Assembly (NCBI RefSeq): GCF_016185115.1
Contig: NZ_JACPOF010000015.1
Span: forward strand, 496,001 to 560,000
DNA from: Polaromonas sp.
Lineage (GTDB): Bacteria > Pseudomonadota > Gammaproteobacteria > Burkholderiales > Burkholderiaceae_C
Direction of reading: 5' to 3'
DNA length: 64,000 nucleotides
Shown: piece by piece, positions 8,651-17,135 of the stretch
Layout of the letters: the number at the start of each line of letters is the position of its first letter
Numbering within the stretch: the first letter of the stretch is position 1
Notes under the pieces: model-generated
Databases searched by the model: none
Seen by the model: the letters and a program-made list of their open reading frames with translations, nothing else
Told to the model about the DNA's origin: nothing
Position numbers and translations under genes: made by a program

Positions 8651-9583
8651 TTAGAAAGCGACCTTGGCCGCACCCTTGGTCTGCAGGATCTCACGTGCTT
8701 CATCGGGCGTGGCAATCTCCAGGCCCAGGCCTTCAAGAATCTCGCGCACCTTGAGCACCTGCTCCTTGTTGCTCACCGCCAGCTTGCCCTTGGCGATCCA
8801 GAGGTTGTCTTCAAGGCCCACGCGCACATTGCCGCCCATGGACGCAGCCATTGCGGCAATCTTCATCTGGCTGGCGCCCGCGCCCAGCACAGACCAGCGG
8901 TAGCTGTCGCCAAAGAGGCGGTCCGCCGTGCGCTTCATGTGCATCACGTCATCGGGGTGGGTGCCAATGCCGCCCAGAATGCCGAACACGGTCTGGATGA
9001 AGATGGGCGCCTTGACCAGGCCGCGCTCGACAAAGTGCGCCAGGTTGTAGAGGTGCGATGTGTCGTAGCACTCGAATTCGTAGCGCGTTTCGTTGGCCGA
9101 GAGTTCGGTCAGCACGGTCTCAAGGTCGCCATAGGTGTTGCGGAAGATCAGGTCCTTGCTGCCTTCGAGGTAGGGCTTTTCCCAGTCGAACTTGAACTCC
9201 TTGTAGCGGTTGAGCATGGGGAAGAGGCCGAAGTTCATGGTGCCCATGTTCATGGACGCGATTTCGGGCTTGAGCACCTTGGCCGGCTGCATGCGCTCCT
9301 GTACCGTCATGTAGGGCGCGCCGCCCGTCGTCAGGTTGATGATGGCCTTGCTGCGCGCCTTGATCTGCTTGAGGAAGGGCTCGAACGCTTCGGGCCGCTG
9401 ATCGGGTTTTCCGGTGACGGGGTCGCGTGCATGCAGGTGGATGATGGCGGCGCCGGCTTCACAGGCGGCGATGGATGCTTCGGCGATTTCATCGGCCGTG
9501 ATTGGCAAATGCGGCGACATCGACGGTGTGTGGATGGCGCCCGTAACGGCGCAACTGATGATGACTTTTTTCTGCTGGAACAT
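8651..9583 (-). CDS. BKACE (DUF849) beta-keto acid cleavage enzyme, Kce-like
   Basis: This is a 310-residue TIM-barrel protein with a strong ribosome site (AGGAGACAGG). It carries IIHLHARDP near residues 47-55, whose two His residues (49, 51) are the expected metal ligands, INLTTGG, and a C-terminal VGLEDNLW whose Glu completes the zinc site in 3-keto-5-aminohexanoate cleavage enzyme. Family members condense a beta-keto acid with acetyl-CoA to give acetoacetate and a new acyl-CoA. Beside a MaoC hydratase, a thiolase-like pair and an acyl-CoA ligase, it could close a chain-shortening pathway without a classical thiolase step. The keto acid is unknown. Confidence 0.9.
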   Translation of the reverse strand: MFQQKKVIISCAVTGAIHTPSMSPHLPITADEIAEASIAACEAGAAIIHLHARDPVTGKPDQRPEAFEPFLKQIKARSKAIINLTTGGAPYMTVQERMQPAKVLKPEIASMNMGTMNFGLFPMLNRYKEFKFDWEKPYLEGSKDLIFRNTYGDLETVLTELSANETRYEFECYDTSHLYNLAHFVERGLVKAPIFIQTVFGILGGIGTHPDDVMHMKRTADRLFGDSYRWSVLGAGASQMKIAAMAASMGGNVRVGLEDNLWIAKGKLAVSNKEQVLKVREILEGLGLEIATPDEAREILQTKGAAKVAF

Positions 9584-9634
9584 GACCTGTCTCCTGGGAT
9601 GTTGTCGTGCTGGATGGGTGTGTGATGGAGGTAC

Positions 9635-10492
9635 TCAGGACCCCGAGACGGTTGCCCGTCCGTTGTTGAGAACCACGATGTCGCGCTCGGCGACCCGTGA
9701 CCTGAAGCTTACGACATTTCCTTCACGCCACAGCTCGGTCACCAGTGTTTCGCCTGGGTAAACAGGCGAGCTGAATCTCAGTCTGAGCGACTGCAGGCAT
9801 TCGGCCCGGTCATCACATGCCGCCTGCACAATCGCACGCGTTGCGACGCCCAGGCTGCACAGGCCGTGGAGTATCGGCCTGTTGAAACCGGCCTTGCGTG
9901 CGAGCACCGGGTCTGCATGAATCGGGTTGTAGTCACCGCTCAGGCGGTAGATGAGCGCAGCGCGCGGCAGGATTGAAATGCTGATACTGCTGTCGGGTGC
10001 GCGATCAGGAATGGCATGCGGCGCAGGCGCTTCCATGCCGGTGCCACCACAGCCGCCATCGCCGCGCAGGAAGTAGGTCGAGTCGACGGTGCTGACGATG
10101 TCCGCGCTGCCTTTTTCGCGCAGCTCCTTGCGCAGGAAAAGCAGCGCACCCTTGCCCGCGCCCTTGTCGACGACGCCGAGCACGCGGTAGCTGCCGACAT
10201 AGGTCGCGCCCGGGCGCAGGGGCTTGAGGATTTCAAAGGCCTGCTCGCCGTGCAACAGCTTGACCCAGTCCACCTGCAGCACAGGGTTCATGATCCAGCC
10301 GCCGGGGTGGCAGATGACGTTGACCTGTGAAGGGAACATCTTGAGATCCTGCTCATACACAAACTGCAGGTCGCGGGCATCTTCAGGCCTGTCGCCCACG
10401 CCTATGCCCAGTGCATAGAGCATGGCATCGCGCGGCGTGGCGGTGTACTCGATGTCGGGGAACTTGAATTGCAGCAGTTGTTCGAGGTTCAT
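9635..10492 (-). CDS. MaoC-type double hot-dog enoyl-CoA hydratase
   Basis: This is a 285-residue protein. The N-terminal half is a degenerate hot-dog domain starting FPDIEYTATPRDAMLYALG. The C-terminal half carries the R-hydratase motif YRLSGDYNPIHADPVLARK with the Asp/His pair, followed by HGLCSLGVATRAI. The architecture is that of eukaryotic-type hydratase 2, which adds water to trans-2-enoyl-CoA with R stereochemistry and accepts bulky or branched chains. It sits between the MDR reductase and the BKACE gene in the minus-strand operon, which fits a beta-oxidation-like step. The start is the only sensible Met, though no strong ribosome site is visible. Confidence 0.9.
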   Translation of the reverse strand: MNLEQLLQFKFPDIEYTATPRDAMLYALGIGVGDRPEDARDLQFVYEQDLKMFPSQVNVICHPGGWIMNPVLQVDWVKLLHGEQAFEILKPLRPGATYVGSYRVLGVVDKGAGKGALLFLRKELREKGSADIVSTVDSTYFLRGDGGCGGTGMEAPAPHAIPDRAPDSSISISILPRAALIYRLSGDYNPIHADPVLARKAGFNRPILHGLCSLGVATRAIVQAACDDRAECLQSLRLRFSSPVYPGETLVTELWREGNVVSFRSRVAERDIVVLNNGRATVSGS

Positions 10493-10522
10493 GGTGCCGG
10501 TGTCAGGGTCAGGTATTGGTGG

Positions 10523-11536
10523 TTACAGACGGATCAGCCGCTTGCCGAGGTTTTCACCGCGGTAGAGGCTGGCAATCGCGTCGGGTGCGGCGGCCATGCC
10601 GTCGATGATTTCTTCGCGGTACCTGAGCTTACCTTCGCGCACCCAGGCGGCGAGTCTGGCGACCGCCTCTTCATAACGGTGTTCGTAGTCCCAGACCAGG
10701 AAACCCTGCATGCGCGCCGACTTGTTGAGCAAATGCCGCTCCATGCGCGGGCCGCTGGGCCACGGGTCCCAGCTGGCGACCGAGGCCGTGCCGCAGATGA
10801 CGATGCGTGCAAACTTGTTGATGCGCGCCACCACTGCATCGGAGATGGCGCCCGAGGTGTTGTCGTAATAGACATCCACGCCTTTGGGGCTGGCCGCAGC
10901 CAGTGCCTGCTGGAAGTCGGCGGCCTTGTAATCCACGGCAGCGTCGTAGCCGAAGTCTTCAAGGCACATCTTCAGTTTTGCCGCGCCGCCCGTGATGCCG
11001 ACGGTGCGGCAACCCGCGAGTTTGGCGATCTGGCCCGCAGCCGAACCGACCGAGCCTGCAGCGGTTGAGACAACGACGGTGTCGCCCGGGCGCGGCTCGC
11101 CGATTTCTGTCAATGCAAAGTACGCCGTGACACCGTTGATGCCCAGTACACCGAGCGAGAGCGACAGCGGCAGGTCATGCTCCAGCACCTTGCGGCGTAT
11201 GCCAGTGCCGTCGCTGACGGCGTACTGCTGCCAGCCCAGCATGCCCATGACCTTGTCGCCCTCGGCATAACCGGCGTGGCGCGAGGCCACCACGGTGCCC
11301 GCCGCAAAGCTGCGCATCACGCCGCCCAGTGGCACGGGGTCTGAGTAGTTGGCTGCGGCGTTGACCCAGCCGCGCATGGCGGGCTCGACCGACAGGAACT
11401 CGTTCTTCACGATGAAGTGGCCGGGCTCCAGCGCGGGCATGTCTGCCTCGGCAATTTCAAAATGTTCAGCCTGCGGAATGCCGGTGGGCCGGGATTTCAG
11501 CAGGACGCGGGTGTTGGTTTTGGGGAGATTGGTCAT
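10523..11536 (-). CDS. NADP-dependent MDR reductase (zinc-free, PTGR/CurA-like)
   Basis: This 337-residue protein starts TNTRVLLKSRPTGIP, a beginning typical of the prostaglandin reductase/leukotriene B4 dehydrogenase branch of medium-chain reductases. The nucleotide fold shows STAAGSVGSAAGQIAKLAG, and NGVTAYFALTEIG precedes it. The cysteine/histidine ligands of zinc alcohol dehydrogenases are missing. Relatives reduce the C=C bond of enones or enoyl thioesters with NADPH. In this operon it could saturate an enoyl intermediate. It lies 37 bases after the thiolase gene and 30 bases before the MaoC gene, consistent with co-transcription. Confidence 0.87.
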   Translation of the reverse strand: MTNLPKTNTRVLLKSRPTGIPQAEHFEIAEADMPALEPGHFIVKNEFLSVEPAMRGWVNAAANYSDPVPLGGVMRSFAAGTVVASRHAGYAEGDKVMGMLGWQQYAVSDGTGIRRKVLEHDLPLSLSLGVLGINGVTAYFALTEIGEPRPGDTVVVSTAAGSVGSAAGQIAKLAGCRTVGITGGAAKLKMCLEDFGYDAAVDYKAADFQQALAAASPKGVDVYYDNTSGAISDAVVARINKFARIVICGTASVASWDPWPSGPRMERHLLNKSARMQGFLVWDYEHRYEEAVARLAAWVREGKLRYREEIIDGMAAAPDAIASLYRGENLGKRLIRL

Positions 11537-11573
11537 GCCCGCAGCTTACCTTTGATCATCGATTCCAGCAGTG

Positions 11574-12776
11574 TCAGCTGTGCAGGCCAAGAATCGAAAT
11601 GGCTGCAACACCCAGGTAAGGCACGCCGCCCAGGTTGTGCGTCAGGCCAATGCTGGGACTGTTCAGCTGGCGCTTGCCGGCGCGGCCCAGCAACTGTGTG
11701 TAGACCTCATAGGCCATGCGCAGGCCCGATGCACCTATCGGGTGGCCAAAGCATTTGAGTCCGCCATCAACCTGGCAGGGCACACCGCCGCCCTCACGGT
11801 CAAAAAAGCCGTTCATCACATCGTGTGTGGCCCGGCCTTCGGCGGATACAAACAGGTCTTCCATGGTGACCAGCTCGGTGATGGAGAAACAGTCGTGCAC
11901 TTCCATCAGGCTGAGTTGCTCGCGCGGGTTGGTGATGCCGGCCTCTTCGTAAGCCTTCTTTGCGGCAATGCGGGTGGTGCGCACATGGCTGCCGTCCCAG
12001 CTGTCGGTGCCCGACTCAACGCCCGAACTGGTGGCCAGTTGCAGCGCCTTGATGGTGACCATGTCCTTCTTGCCCAGCGCGCGTGCGATCTCGGGCGTGG
12101 TGACGATGGCGGCGGCTGAACCGTCGCTGACGCCGCAGCAGTCAAACAGGCCGAGGGGTTCGGCGATCATGGGCGCGTTCAGGATCTGCTCCATGGTGAT
12201 GGCTTTTTGCAGGTGCGCCTTGGGGCTGATGGTGCCGTTCTGGTGGCTCTTCCATGAGACATGAGCGATGGCGCGTTTCAGGTCTTCTTTCGAGATACCG
12301 TGTTTGGCCCGGTAGCCGGCAGCCAGCTGCGCAAAACCTGCAGGCGCCGAGCCCAGCGGCATCCACATGTCGTTGAGCGTGCCCTTGAAAGGCGTGGGCA
12401 GGCCGCCATAGCCCGTGTCCTTGAGTTTTTCTGCACCTATGGCGAGCGCAATGTCGACCGCACCTGATGCAACGGCATAGGTTGCGCCGCGCAGCGCTTC
12501 TGTCGCGGTGGCGCACATGTTCTCGACCCGGCTGACCGGAATGCCTTCCAGCCGCAGCGCCATTGCCGCCGGGATGGATGAGTTGCCGACGTTGATCGCG
12601 TCCATGCCCGAGCCGTACCAGGCCGCGTTGATCTGTTTGCGTTCTATGCCGGCGTCGGCCAGTGCCTCTTCAAAGGCTTCCGAAAGCAGCTCGGGTGTAC
12701 CGATGTCCCAGCGTTCGCCGAAACGCGAGCAGCCCATGCCAATGATGGCGACCTTGTCCCTGATACCTGTTGCCAT
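11574..12776 (-). CDS. SCP-x/lipid-transfer-type thiolase
   Basis: This is a 400-residue thiolase-fold protein with an AAGGAAA ribosome site. The nucleophile Cys is present (ENMCATATEALRG, Cys88), and the C-terminal blocks CFGHPIGASGLRM and GLTHNLGG supply the His and Gly loops. Sequence style and length match the non-specific lipid-transfer thiolases that work with a DUF35 (Zn-ribbon/OB) partner, as in steroid side-chain degradation, rather than biosynthetic acetoacetyl-CoA thiolases. The gene just upstream encodes such a DUF35 domain, fused to an HMG-CoA-synthase-like domain. Likely role: retro-Claisen or retro-aldol cleavage of an acyl-CoA. The exact reaction is inferred. Confidence 0.87.
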   Translation of the reverse strand: MATGIRDKVAIIGMGCSRFGERWDIGTPELLSEAFEEALADAGIERKQINAAWYGSGMDAINVGNSSIPAAMALRLEGIPVSRVENMCATATEALRGATYAVASGAVDIALAIGAEKLKDTGYGGLPTPFKGTLNDMWMPLGSAPAGFAQLAAGYRAKHGISKEDLKRAIAHVSWKSHQNGTISPKAHLQKAITMEQILNAPMIAEPLGLFDCCGVSDGSAAAIVTTPEIARALGKKDMVTIKALQLATSSGVESGTDSWDGSHVRTTRIAAKKAYEEAGITNPREQLSLMEVHDCFSITELVTMEDLFVSAEGRATHDVMNGFFDREGGGVPCQVDGGLKCFGHPIGASGLRMAYEVYTQLLGRAGKRQLNSPSIGLTHNLGGVPYLGVAAISILGLHS

Positions 12777-12803
12777 GATGTTGTTTCCTTAATGCTTCTG
12801 TAC

Positions 12804-12835
12804 GGTCGTTGCATGTGCCAGGACATGCAACGACC
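12804..12835. repeat. Perfect 13-bp-arm inverted repeat in operon gap
   Basis: GGTCGTTGCATGT (12804-12816) and ACATGCAACGACC (12823-12835) are separated by six bases. It lies 28 bases before the thiolase start, inside the minus-strand operon, and has no T-run, so it may be an RNA-processing or stability hairpin rather than a terminator. Confidence 0.8.
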
Positions 12836-12846
12836 AGTGAGAGGGC

Positions 12847-12938
12847 CAGGGCTGCCGTGGAACCGGCTTCGCCGGGCCACAGGCAGCGCCCCCTTGAGGG
12901 TGGGAGGCAGCTACATGCAGTGAGCTGCAACGGGGGTG
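12847..12938 (-). repeat. REP-like GC-rich dispersed repeat, copy 1
   Basis: Read on the minus strand, this segment aligns with 41875-41975. The shared blocks are CCCCCGTTGC, a CCTCCC-CTCA-GGGG stem and CCCGGC-AAGCCGGTTCC-CGG. It fills the gap between the HMG-CoA-synthase-like and thiolase genes. Confidence 0.75.
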
Positions 12939-12940
12939 TT

Positions 12941-14398
12941 TCATGCTTCTAACGGAGTGGTTTTCCAGAAGTAGCGGCGATAGCCGCGACCCTTGTCGAT
13001 TTCCTTGATGCGGAAGACAACACGCAGCGGTGTGCCGACTTCGAGCTGCTGGGTGTTGATGTCCACGGTTTCCATCAGCAGGCGTGCACCGTTCTCGAAT
13101 TGCACGAAGCCGACATACAGCGGTGGGGCAGGGTGGTAGGAGAGCCAGTCGGCGGTATAGGTCAGCACCTTGCAGGGTACGTCGCGCAGCGGCACCTGTT
13201 CAAACCCGGTGGCGATTTTCTGGCAGGCCGGGTTGACGCAGTAGGCCAGCTGCGGGAACTGTATGGTGCCGCAGTGCGGGCACTTGCCCGCTACAAAACC
13301 GGCGACCTGGTCGCGGGAACGGTATTGCTCGGTCAGTGCGGTCTTGGTGTTTTTCTCGGCACGCATGCCCCATTCGGGTTCGACGCCGTCTTCATTCGCC
13401 AGCAGGCGCATGTAGCTGTCCAGCGACTGTGCATCCGTCAGTGCACCGCTGACACCACGCGCCGGCTTGAAGTCCGCAATGGCTTCTCGGACACGCAGCA
13501 CCAGGGCATCGCAGCCCTGGCCGAAACCAATCAGCAAAATCAGCTCGCCCGCTTTGGCTTTCTCCAGCACGTGGCTGAGCATCAGCAGCCCATGTGCGCT
13601 GCCCGAGTAACCGCAGTTCTCATCCAGTGCATCGGCTTCGCAGCCGGCCGCCAGCCCGAGTTTTTTGGCCAGTGCCGTGGCCACACCCTTGAACGGCGTG
13701 GGCATGATGAAATGATGGATGGCTGCAGCATTCACGCCGGCATCTGCCAGCGCCAGGGCGGCGGCGTCGGGGACTATCTTGAGGTAGCCCTCGTCGCGAA
13801 TCCAGCGCTCTTCCCAGAAGTAGTCGTACTTGTTGTCGCTGGAGCGAAAGTGGTCCACAAAACTGTCGGTCACGCTGGCCGAGCCCAGCAGGTCGGCAAC
13901 GATGTTCTCGCTGCCCAGGGTGAAAGCTGCGGCTGCTGCGCCAAAGCCGATCTCCTGTGTGCTGGCGGGTTTGCCGCGTGGGCGGTCGCTGGCCACTACG
14001 AGGGCTGGGCGGCTGCTGTCGGCCAGCGCAGCCAGCAGCGCGGAAGTGCCTGCCCGCTGTGTCTGCCCTATGTCGAGGGCCTGCAGGTTCTTTGGCAGTT
14101 CAAGCGCGCCGGCGATGACGGATGCATTCAGCATGTCGGCAAAGGGCATGGTGGTGGAGGCAAAGACCAGCTTTCCGATGTCGGCTGCAGGCGTGCCATT
14201 CAGCGCGTCGCGTGCGGCCTCTACGCCCATGGTGAGGGCATCTTCGTCCCAGTTGCAGAAGGCCCTGCGGCCTTTTGCTGCTGATCGCAATGAGGGCGCC
14301 ATCCATTTATGGGCCGCAGCAATGGCGCTGCGCTCCATCCTTAAGCGGGGGATGTAGCCCCCAAAACCTGTGATGCCGTAGCTACGGGTTGAAGACAC
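12941..14398 (-). CDS. HMG-CoA-synthase-like protein fused to DUF35 Zn-ribbon/OB domain
   Basis: This is a 485-residue fusion with a GTG start at 14398 and GGAAAGG upstream. Residues 1-330 have the thiolase/KAS fold of HMG-CoA synthases (YGITGFGGYIPRLRM; DENCGYSGSAHGLLML). Residues 350-485 form a Zn ribbon with Cys373, 376, 387 and 392 and then an OB fold ending LRVVFRIKEIDKGRGYRRYF. The expected nucleophile block (A-C-K-A-G-T in archaeal HMG-CoA synthase) reads TQRAGTSA here, so the Cys is replaced by Gln (about residue 114). The catalytic His block (F-H-x-P-N-P) reads FIMPTPF. A canonical Claisen condensation is therefore doubtful. As first gene of the operon, with a thiolase next, it may act as a partner or non-acylating lyase. 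Confidence 0.85.
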   Translation of the reverse strand: MSSTRSYGITGFGGYIPRLRMERSAIAAAHKWMAPSLRSAAKGRRAFCNWDEDALTMGVEAARDALNGTPAADIGKLVFASTTMPFADMLNASVIAGALELPKNLQALDIGQTQRAGTSALLAALADSSRPALVVASDRPRGKPASTQEIGFGAAAAAFTLGSENIVADLLGSASVTDSFVDHFRSSDNKYDYFWEERWIRDEGYLKIVPDAAALALADAGVNAAAIHHFIMPTPFKGVATALAKKLGLAAGCEADALDENCGYSGSAHGLLMLSHVLEKAKAGELILLIGFGQGCDALVLRVREAIADFKPARGVSGALTDAQSLDSYMRLLANEDGVEPEWGMRAEKNTKTALTEQYRSRDQVAGFVAGKCPHCGTIQFPQLAYCVNPACQKIATGFEQVPLRDVPCKVLTYTADWLSYHPAPPLYVGFVQFENGARLLMETVDINTQQLEVGTPLRVVFRIKEIDKGRGYRRYFWKTTPLEA

Positions 14399-14435
14399 TG
14401 GACTGCCTTTCCGGGCCCGTTGAAAGGCCCTATTT

Positions 14436-14451
14436 AATATGCATCAATACG
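14436..14451 (-). promoter_or_regulatory. Island promoter/operator element, copy 2
   Basis: On the minus strand this reads CGTATTGATGCATATT, followed by AAATAGGG, facing the seven-gene operon that starts at 14398. An overlapping perfect dyad CATCAATA-cga-TATTGATG spans 14442-14460. Confidence 0.6.
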
Positions 14452-14532
14452 ATATTGATGTTGCCTGCTCGCCCGTTGCAGTATCTGCTGCAAGGAGAGC
14501 GCCTGTGCCGCCTTGCCGGGTATTTTAAATAC

Positions 14533-14570
14533 TGTACCATGCAATACAATATGCAATCATATCAAATGGG
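14533..14570 (+). promoter_or_regulatory. Island promoter/operator element, copies 3 and 4 in tandem
   Basis: TGTACCATGCAATACA (14533-14548) abuts AATATGCAATCATATC (14548-14563), and the latter is followed by AAATGGG as in copies 1 and 7. CATATC would be the -10 box of the MaoC operon. With copy 2, the divergent gap carries sites for both transcription units. Confidence 0.55.
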
Positions 14571-14579
14571 AGACTAGGC

Positions 14580-15047
14580 ATGGCAGGACTTTATTTTGAA
14601 CAGTTTGAAGTGGGTCAGATCTTCAGGCATGACATTCGCCGCACGGTCACCGAGACCGATAATGTGCTCTTCAGCACCATGACGCACAACCCGGCCGCCA
14701 TTCACCTGGATGCCGAATACGCCAAAGAGACCGAGTTCGGAAAACCGCTGATGAACAGCGTCTTCACGCTGGGGCTGATGGTCGGTATCTCTGTCGGCGA
14801 CACCACGCTGGGCACCACTGTCGGCAACCTGGGCTGGGACGAAGTGCGTTTCCCCAAGCCGGTATTTGCTGGCGATACATTGCATGTCGAGAGCGAAGTG
14901 CTGGAAAAGCGTGACAGCAAATCACGTCCGAAGAATGGCATTGTGGTGTTCCGGCACAGTGCATGGAACCAGCGCAACGAACTGGTTGCGACCTGCAAGC
15001 GGGTAGCGCTGATGCACCGCGTTCCCGCAACAAATAATCAGCCATGA
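14580..15047 (+). CDS. MaoC family hydratase, itaconyl/mesaconyl-CoA hydratase-like
   Basis: This is a 155-residue single hot-dog protein with GGGAG before the ATG. It opens YFEQFEVGQIFRHDIRRTVT, with the catalytic segment HNPAAIHLDAEYAKETEFG and FPKPVFAGDTLHVESEVL. This style matches the short MaoC enzymes that hydrate mesaconyl- or itaconyl-CoA. The order MaoC, acyl-CoA dehydrogenase, CitE-like lyase resembles the itaconate cluster of Pseudomonas. Its stop overlaps the next start by ATGA, implying translational coupling. First gene of a four-gene plus-strand operon. The substrate assignment is inference from neighbours. Confidence 0.85.
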   Translation: MAGLYFEQFEVGQIFRHDIRRTVTETDNVLFSTMTHNPAAIHLDAEYAKETEFGKPLMNSVFTLGLMVGISVGDTTLGTTVGNLGWDEVRFPKPVFAGDTLHVESEVLEKRDSKSRPKNGIVVFRHSAWNQRNELVATCKRVALMHRVPATNNQP

Positions 15048-16192
15048 ACACACGGGCACTTTTTTCGCAAGAGCATGAGCAGTTCCGTGAAACCGCGCGG
15101 CGCTTCATAGAGGCCGAGATTGCCCCGCACCATGCGCGGTGGGAGGAAGAAGGCTGTGTGCCGCGCGAATTGTGGGCAAAGGCCGGTGCGGCGGGCCTGC
15201 TGGGCTGTTCCATCCCGGAAGAATATGGCGGCGCCGGCGCTGATGAGTTGTTCAACTTTGCCTTGATAGAGGAACTGGCACGCTCGGGTTTCACCGGGCC
15301 GGGCTTTCCCGTGCACAACGAGATGGTCATGCCCTACATCCTGGCCTTTGGCACCGAAGCGCAGAAACAGCGCTGGCTGCCGCCCATGGTGCGCGGCGAG
15401 GTCATAGGTGCCCTCGGCATCACCGAGCCGCAGGCCGGCAGCGATGTGCGGGGCATCAAAACCCGTGCGGTGCGTGATGGCGACGACTTCGTCATCAACG
15501 GCCAGAAGGTGTTTATCTCCAACGGGCAGATCTGCGATGTGATTGTTCTGGCCACCAAGACCGATCCTGACGCGAAAGGCGGTGGCATTTCGCTCTTCAT
15601 TGTCGAAGCGACCCGCGCAGGTTTTGTCCGCGGCAAACGGCTCGAAAAACTGGGCATGAAGGCGCAGGACACTTCAGAGTTGTTCTTCGAGAACGTGCGC
15701 GTACCGGCAAGCAACCTGCTGGGCGAAGAAAACGGCGGCTTCAAGCTGCTCATGAAAAACCTGGCGCAGGAGCGGCTGACGCAGGCGGTGCGCTCTGCGG
15801 CTGTGGTTGAAGCCGTGCTGCAGTACACGATTGACTACGTTGCCGAGCGCAAGATATTCGGCCAGACGCTGGCCGATTTCCAGAACACGCAGTTCAAGCT
15901 GGCCGAGATCAAGACCGAGGCAGTGGTGGGCCGTGTGTTTGTAGACCATTGCCTGAAGCTTTTCATGGAGCGCACGCTGGACGGCACCGATGCGGCCATG
16001 GCCAAGATGTGGATGTCCACCCTGCACTGCAAGGCTGTTGATGAATGCCTGCAGCTGTTTGGCGGCTGGGGCTATATGTGGGAATATCCAATTGCGCGCG
16101 CTTATGCCGATGCGCGCATCGTGAAGATTGCCGGCGGCTCGATGGAAGTGATGAAACAGATCATTGGCCGCAGTTTGTTCAAACCGAAATAA
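15044..16192 (+). CDS. Acyl-CoA dehydrogenase (1)
   Basis: This 382-residue FAD enzyme has the substrate/flavin signature LGITEPQAGSDVRGIKTRAV, the middle-domain phrase VFISNGQICDVIVLATKTD, and a C-terminal block QLFGGWGYMWEYPIARAYAD that holds the flavin-contacting and catalytic region. It desaturates an acyl-CoA at C2-C3, passing electrons to ETF. It starts inside the stop of the MaoC gene. The protein is clearly paralogous to the dehydrogenase at 31012-32169, sharing long near-identical stretches at the C-terminus. Substrate chain unknown. Confidence 0.92.
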   Translation: MNTRALFSQEHEQFRETARRFIEAEIAPHHARWEEEGCVPRELWAKAGAAGLLGCSIPEEYGGAGADELFNFALIEELARSGFTGPGFPVHNEMVMPYILAFGTEAQKQRWLPPMVRGEVIGALGITEPQAGSDVRGIKTRAVRDGDDFVINGQKVFISNGQICDVIVLATKTDPDAKGGGISLFIVEATRAGFVRGKRLEKLGMKAQDTSELFFENVRVPASNLLGEENGGFKLLMKNLAQERLTQAVRSAAVVEAVLQYTIDYVAERKIFGQTLADFQNTQFKLAEIKTEAVVGRVFVDHCLKLFMERTLDGTDAAMAKMWMSTLHCKAVDECLQLFGGWGYMWEYPIARAYADARIVKIAGGSMEVMKQIIGRSLFKPK

Positions 16193-16205
16193 GATTAGTT
16201 CAGTC

Positions 16206-17135
16206 ATGACCACACCCCCCAGCAAGGGTTTTGCACCCGATCCCTACGCGCCGCTGCGCTCCATGCTCTTCATACCGGCAGACAGCGAGCGCAAGCTTGC
16301 CAAGGGCGATGCCACAGGTGCCGATGCGCTGATTCTTGACCTTGAAGACGCGGTGGCGCCGTCGCGCACTCACATCGCACGCGGGATGGCACTTGATTAC
16401 CTTCGCAGCCGAAGCGCTGGCGCTGGCCGCGGCAAGCAGCAACTGTGGGTGCGCATCAACCCGCTGTCCACACCAGCGGCTTTGCTGGACCTGATGGTCG
16501 TTGCGGGTGCACCTGACGGCATCGTGCTGCCCAAGGTTGATTCAGCTGCAGACATCGTTCAGCTCTCACATTACCTCGATGCACTTGAAGTGCGTGAAGG
16601 CGTGGCGCAGGGTTCCATACGCATCATGCCGGTGGCGACCGAAACCGCGAAGTCACTGTTTACGCTGGGCTCTTATGAGGGCTGCAGTGCAAGGCTGGCG
16701 GGGCTGACCTGGGGTGCCGAAGACATCGCTGCCGCGCTGGGTGCCAGCACCAATCGCCGGCCGGACGGTGAATACGATTCCGTGTATGAACTGGCCAGAA
16801 CCTTGTGCCTGTCCGGTGCGGTGGCCGCAGGCGTGCAGCCCATAGACACGATCTGGGCAGATTTCAGTGATGAGCCCGGTCTGGTGCGTGATTCAACTGC
16901 GGCACGGCGGCGCGGTTTCACCGGCAAGATCGCCATCCACCCGAACCAGGTGGCAGCCATCAATGCGGCCTTCTCCCCGTCAGCCGAAGAGCTGGCCTGG
17001 TCGAAAAAAGTGGTGGACCTGTTTGAGGCCAACCCCGGCATGGGGACCGTGGGGCTTGAAGGCAAGATGCTGGACATGCCGCACCTCAAGCAGGCCAGGC
17101 GTGTGCTCGAGCTGGCGCAGCGCTTTCCCGCATGA
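16206..17135 (+). CDS. HpcH/HpaI-CitE family CoA-ester lyase
   Basis: This is a 309-residue TIM-barrel protein from the ATG at 16206. CitE-type marks are RSMLFIPADSERKLAK, ALILDLEDAVAP (Mg-binding Glu/Asp), VRINPLSTP (CoA/substrate Arg), LPKVDSAADI and WGAEDIAAALGA. The C-terminus, GKIAIHPNQVAAINAAF, is typical. Members cleave malyl-CoA, citramalyl-CoA or beta-methylmalyl-CoA to acetyl/propionyl-CoA and a keto acid. With the MaoC hydratase two genes upstream it could form a hydratase-lyase pair yielding pyruvate or glyoxylate. The ATGA overlap with the next gene shows tight coupling. Confidence 0.88.
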   Translation: MTTPPSKGFAPDPYAPLRSMLFIPADSERKLAKGDATGADALILDLEDAVAPSRTHIARGMALDYLRSRSAGAGRGKQQLWVRINPLSTPAALLDLMVVAGAPDGIVLPKVDSAADIVQLSHYLDALEVREGVAQGSIRIMPVATETAKSLFTLGSYEGCSARLAGLTWGAEDIAAALGASTNRRPDGEYDSVYELARTLCLSGAVAAGVQPIDTIWADFSDEPGLVRDSTAARRRGFTGKIAIHPNQVAAINAAFSPSAEELAWSKKVVDLFEANPGMGTVGLEGKMLDMPHLKQARRVLELAQRFPA

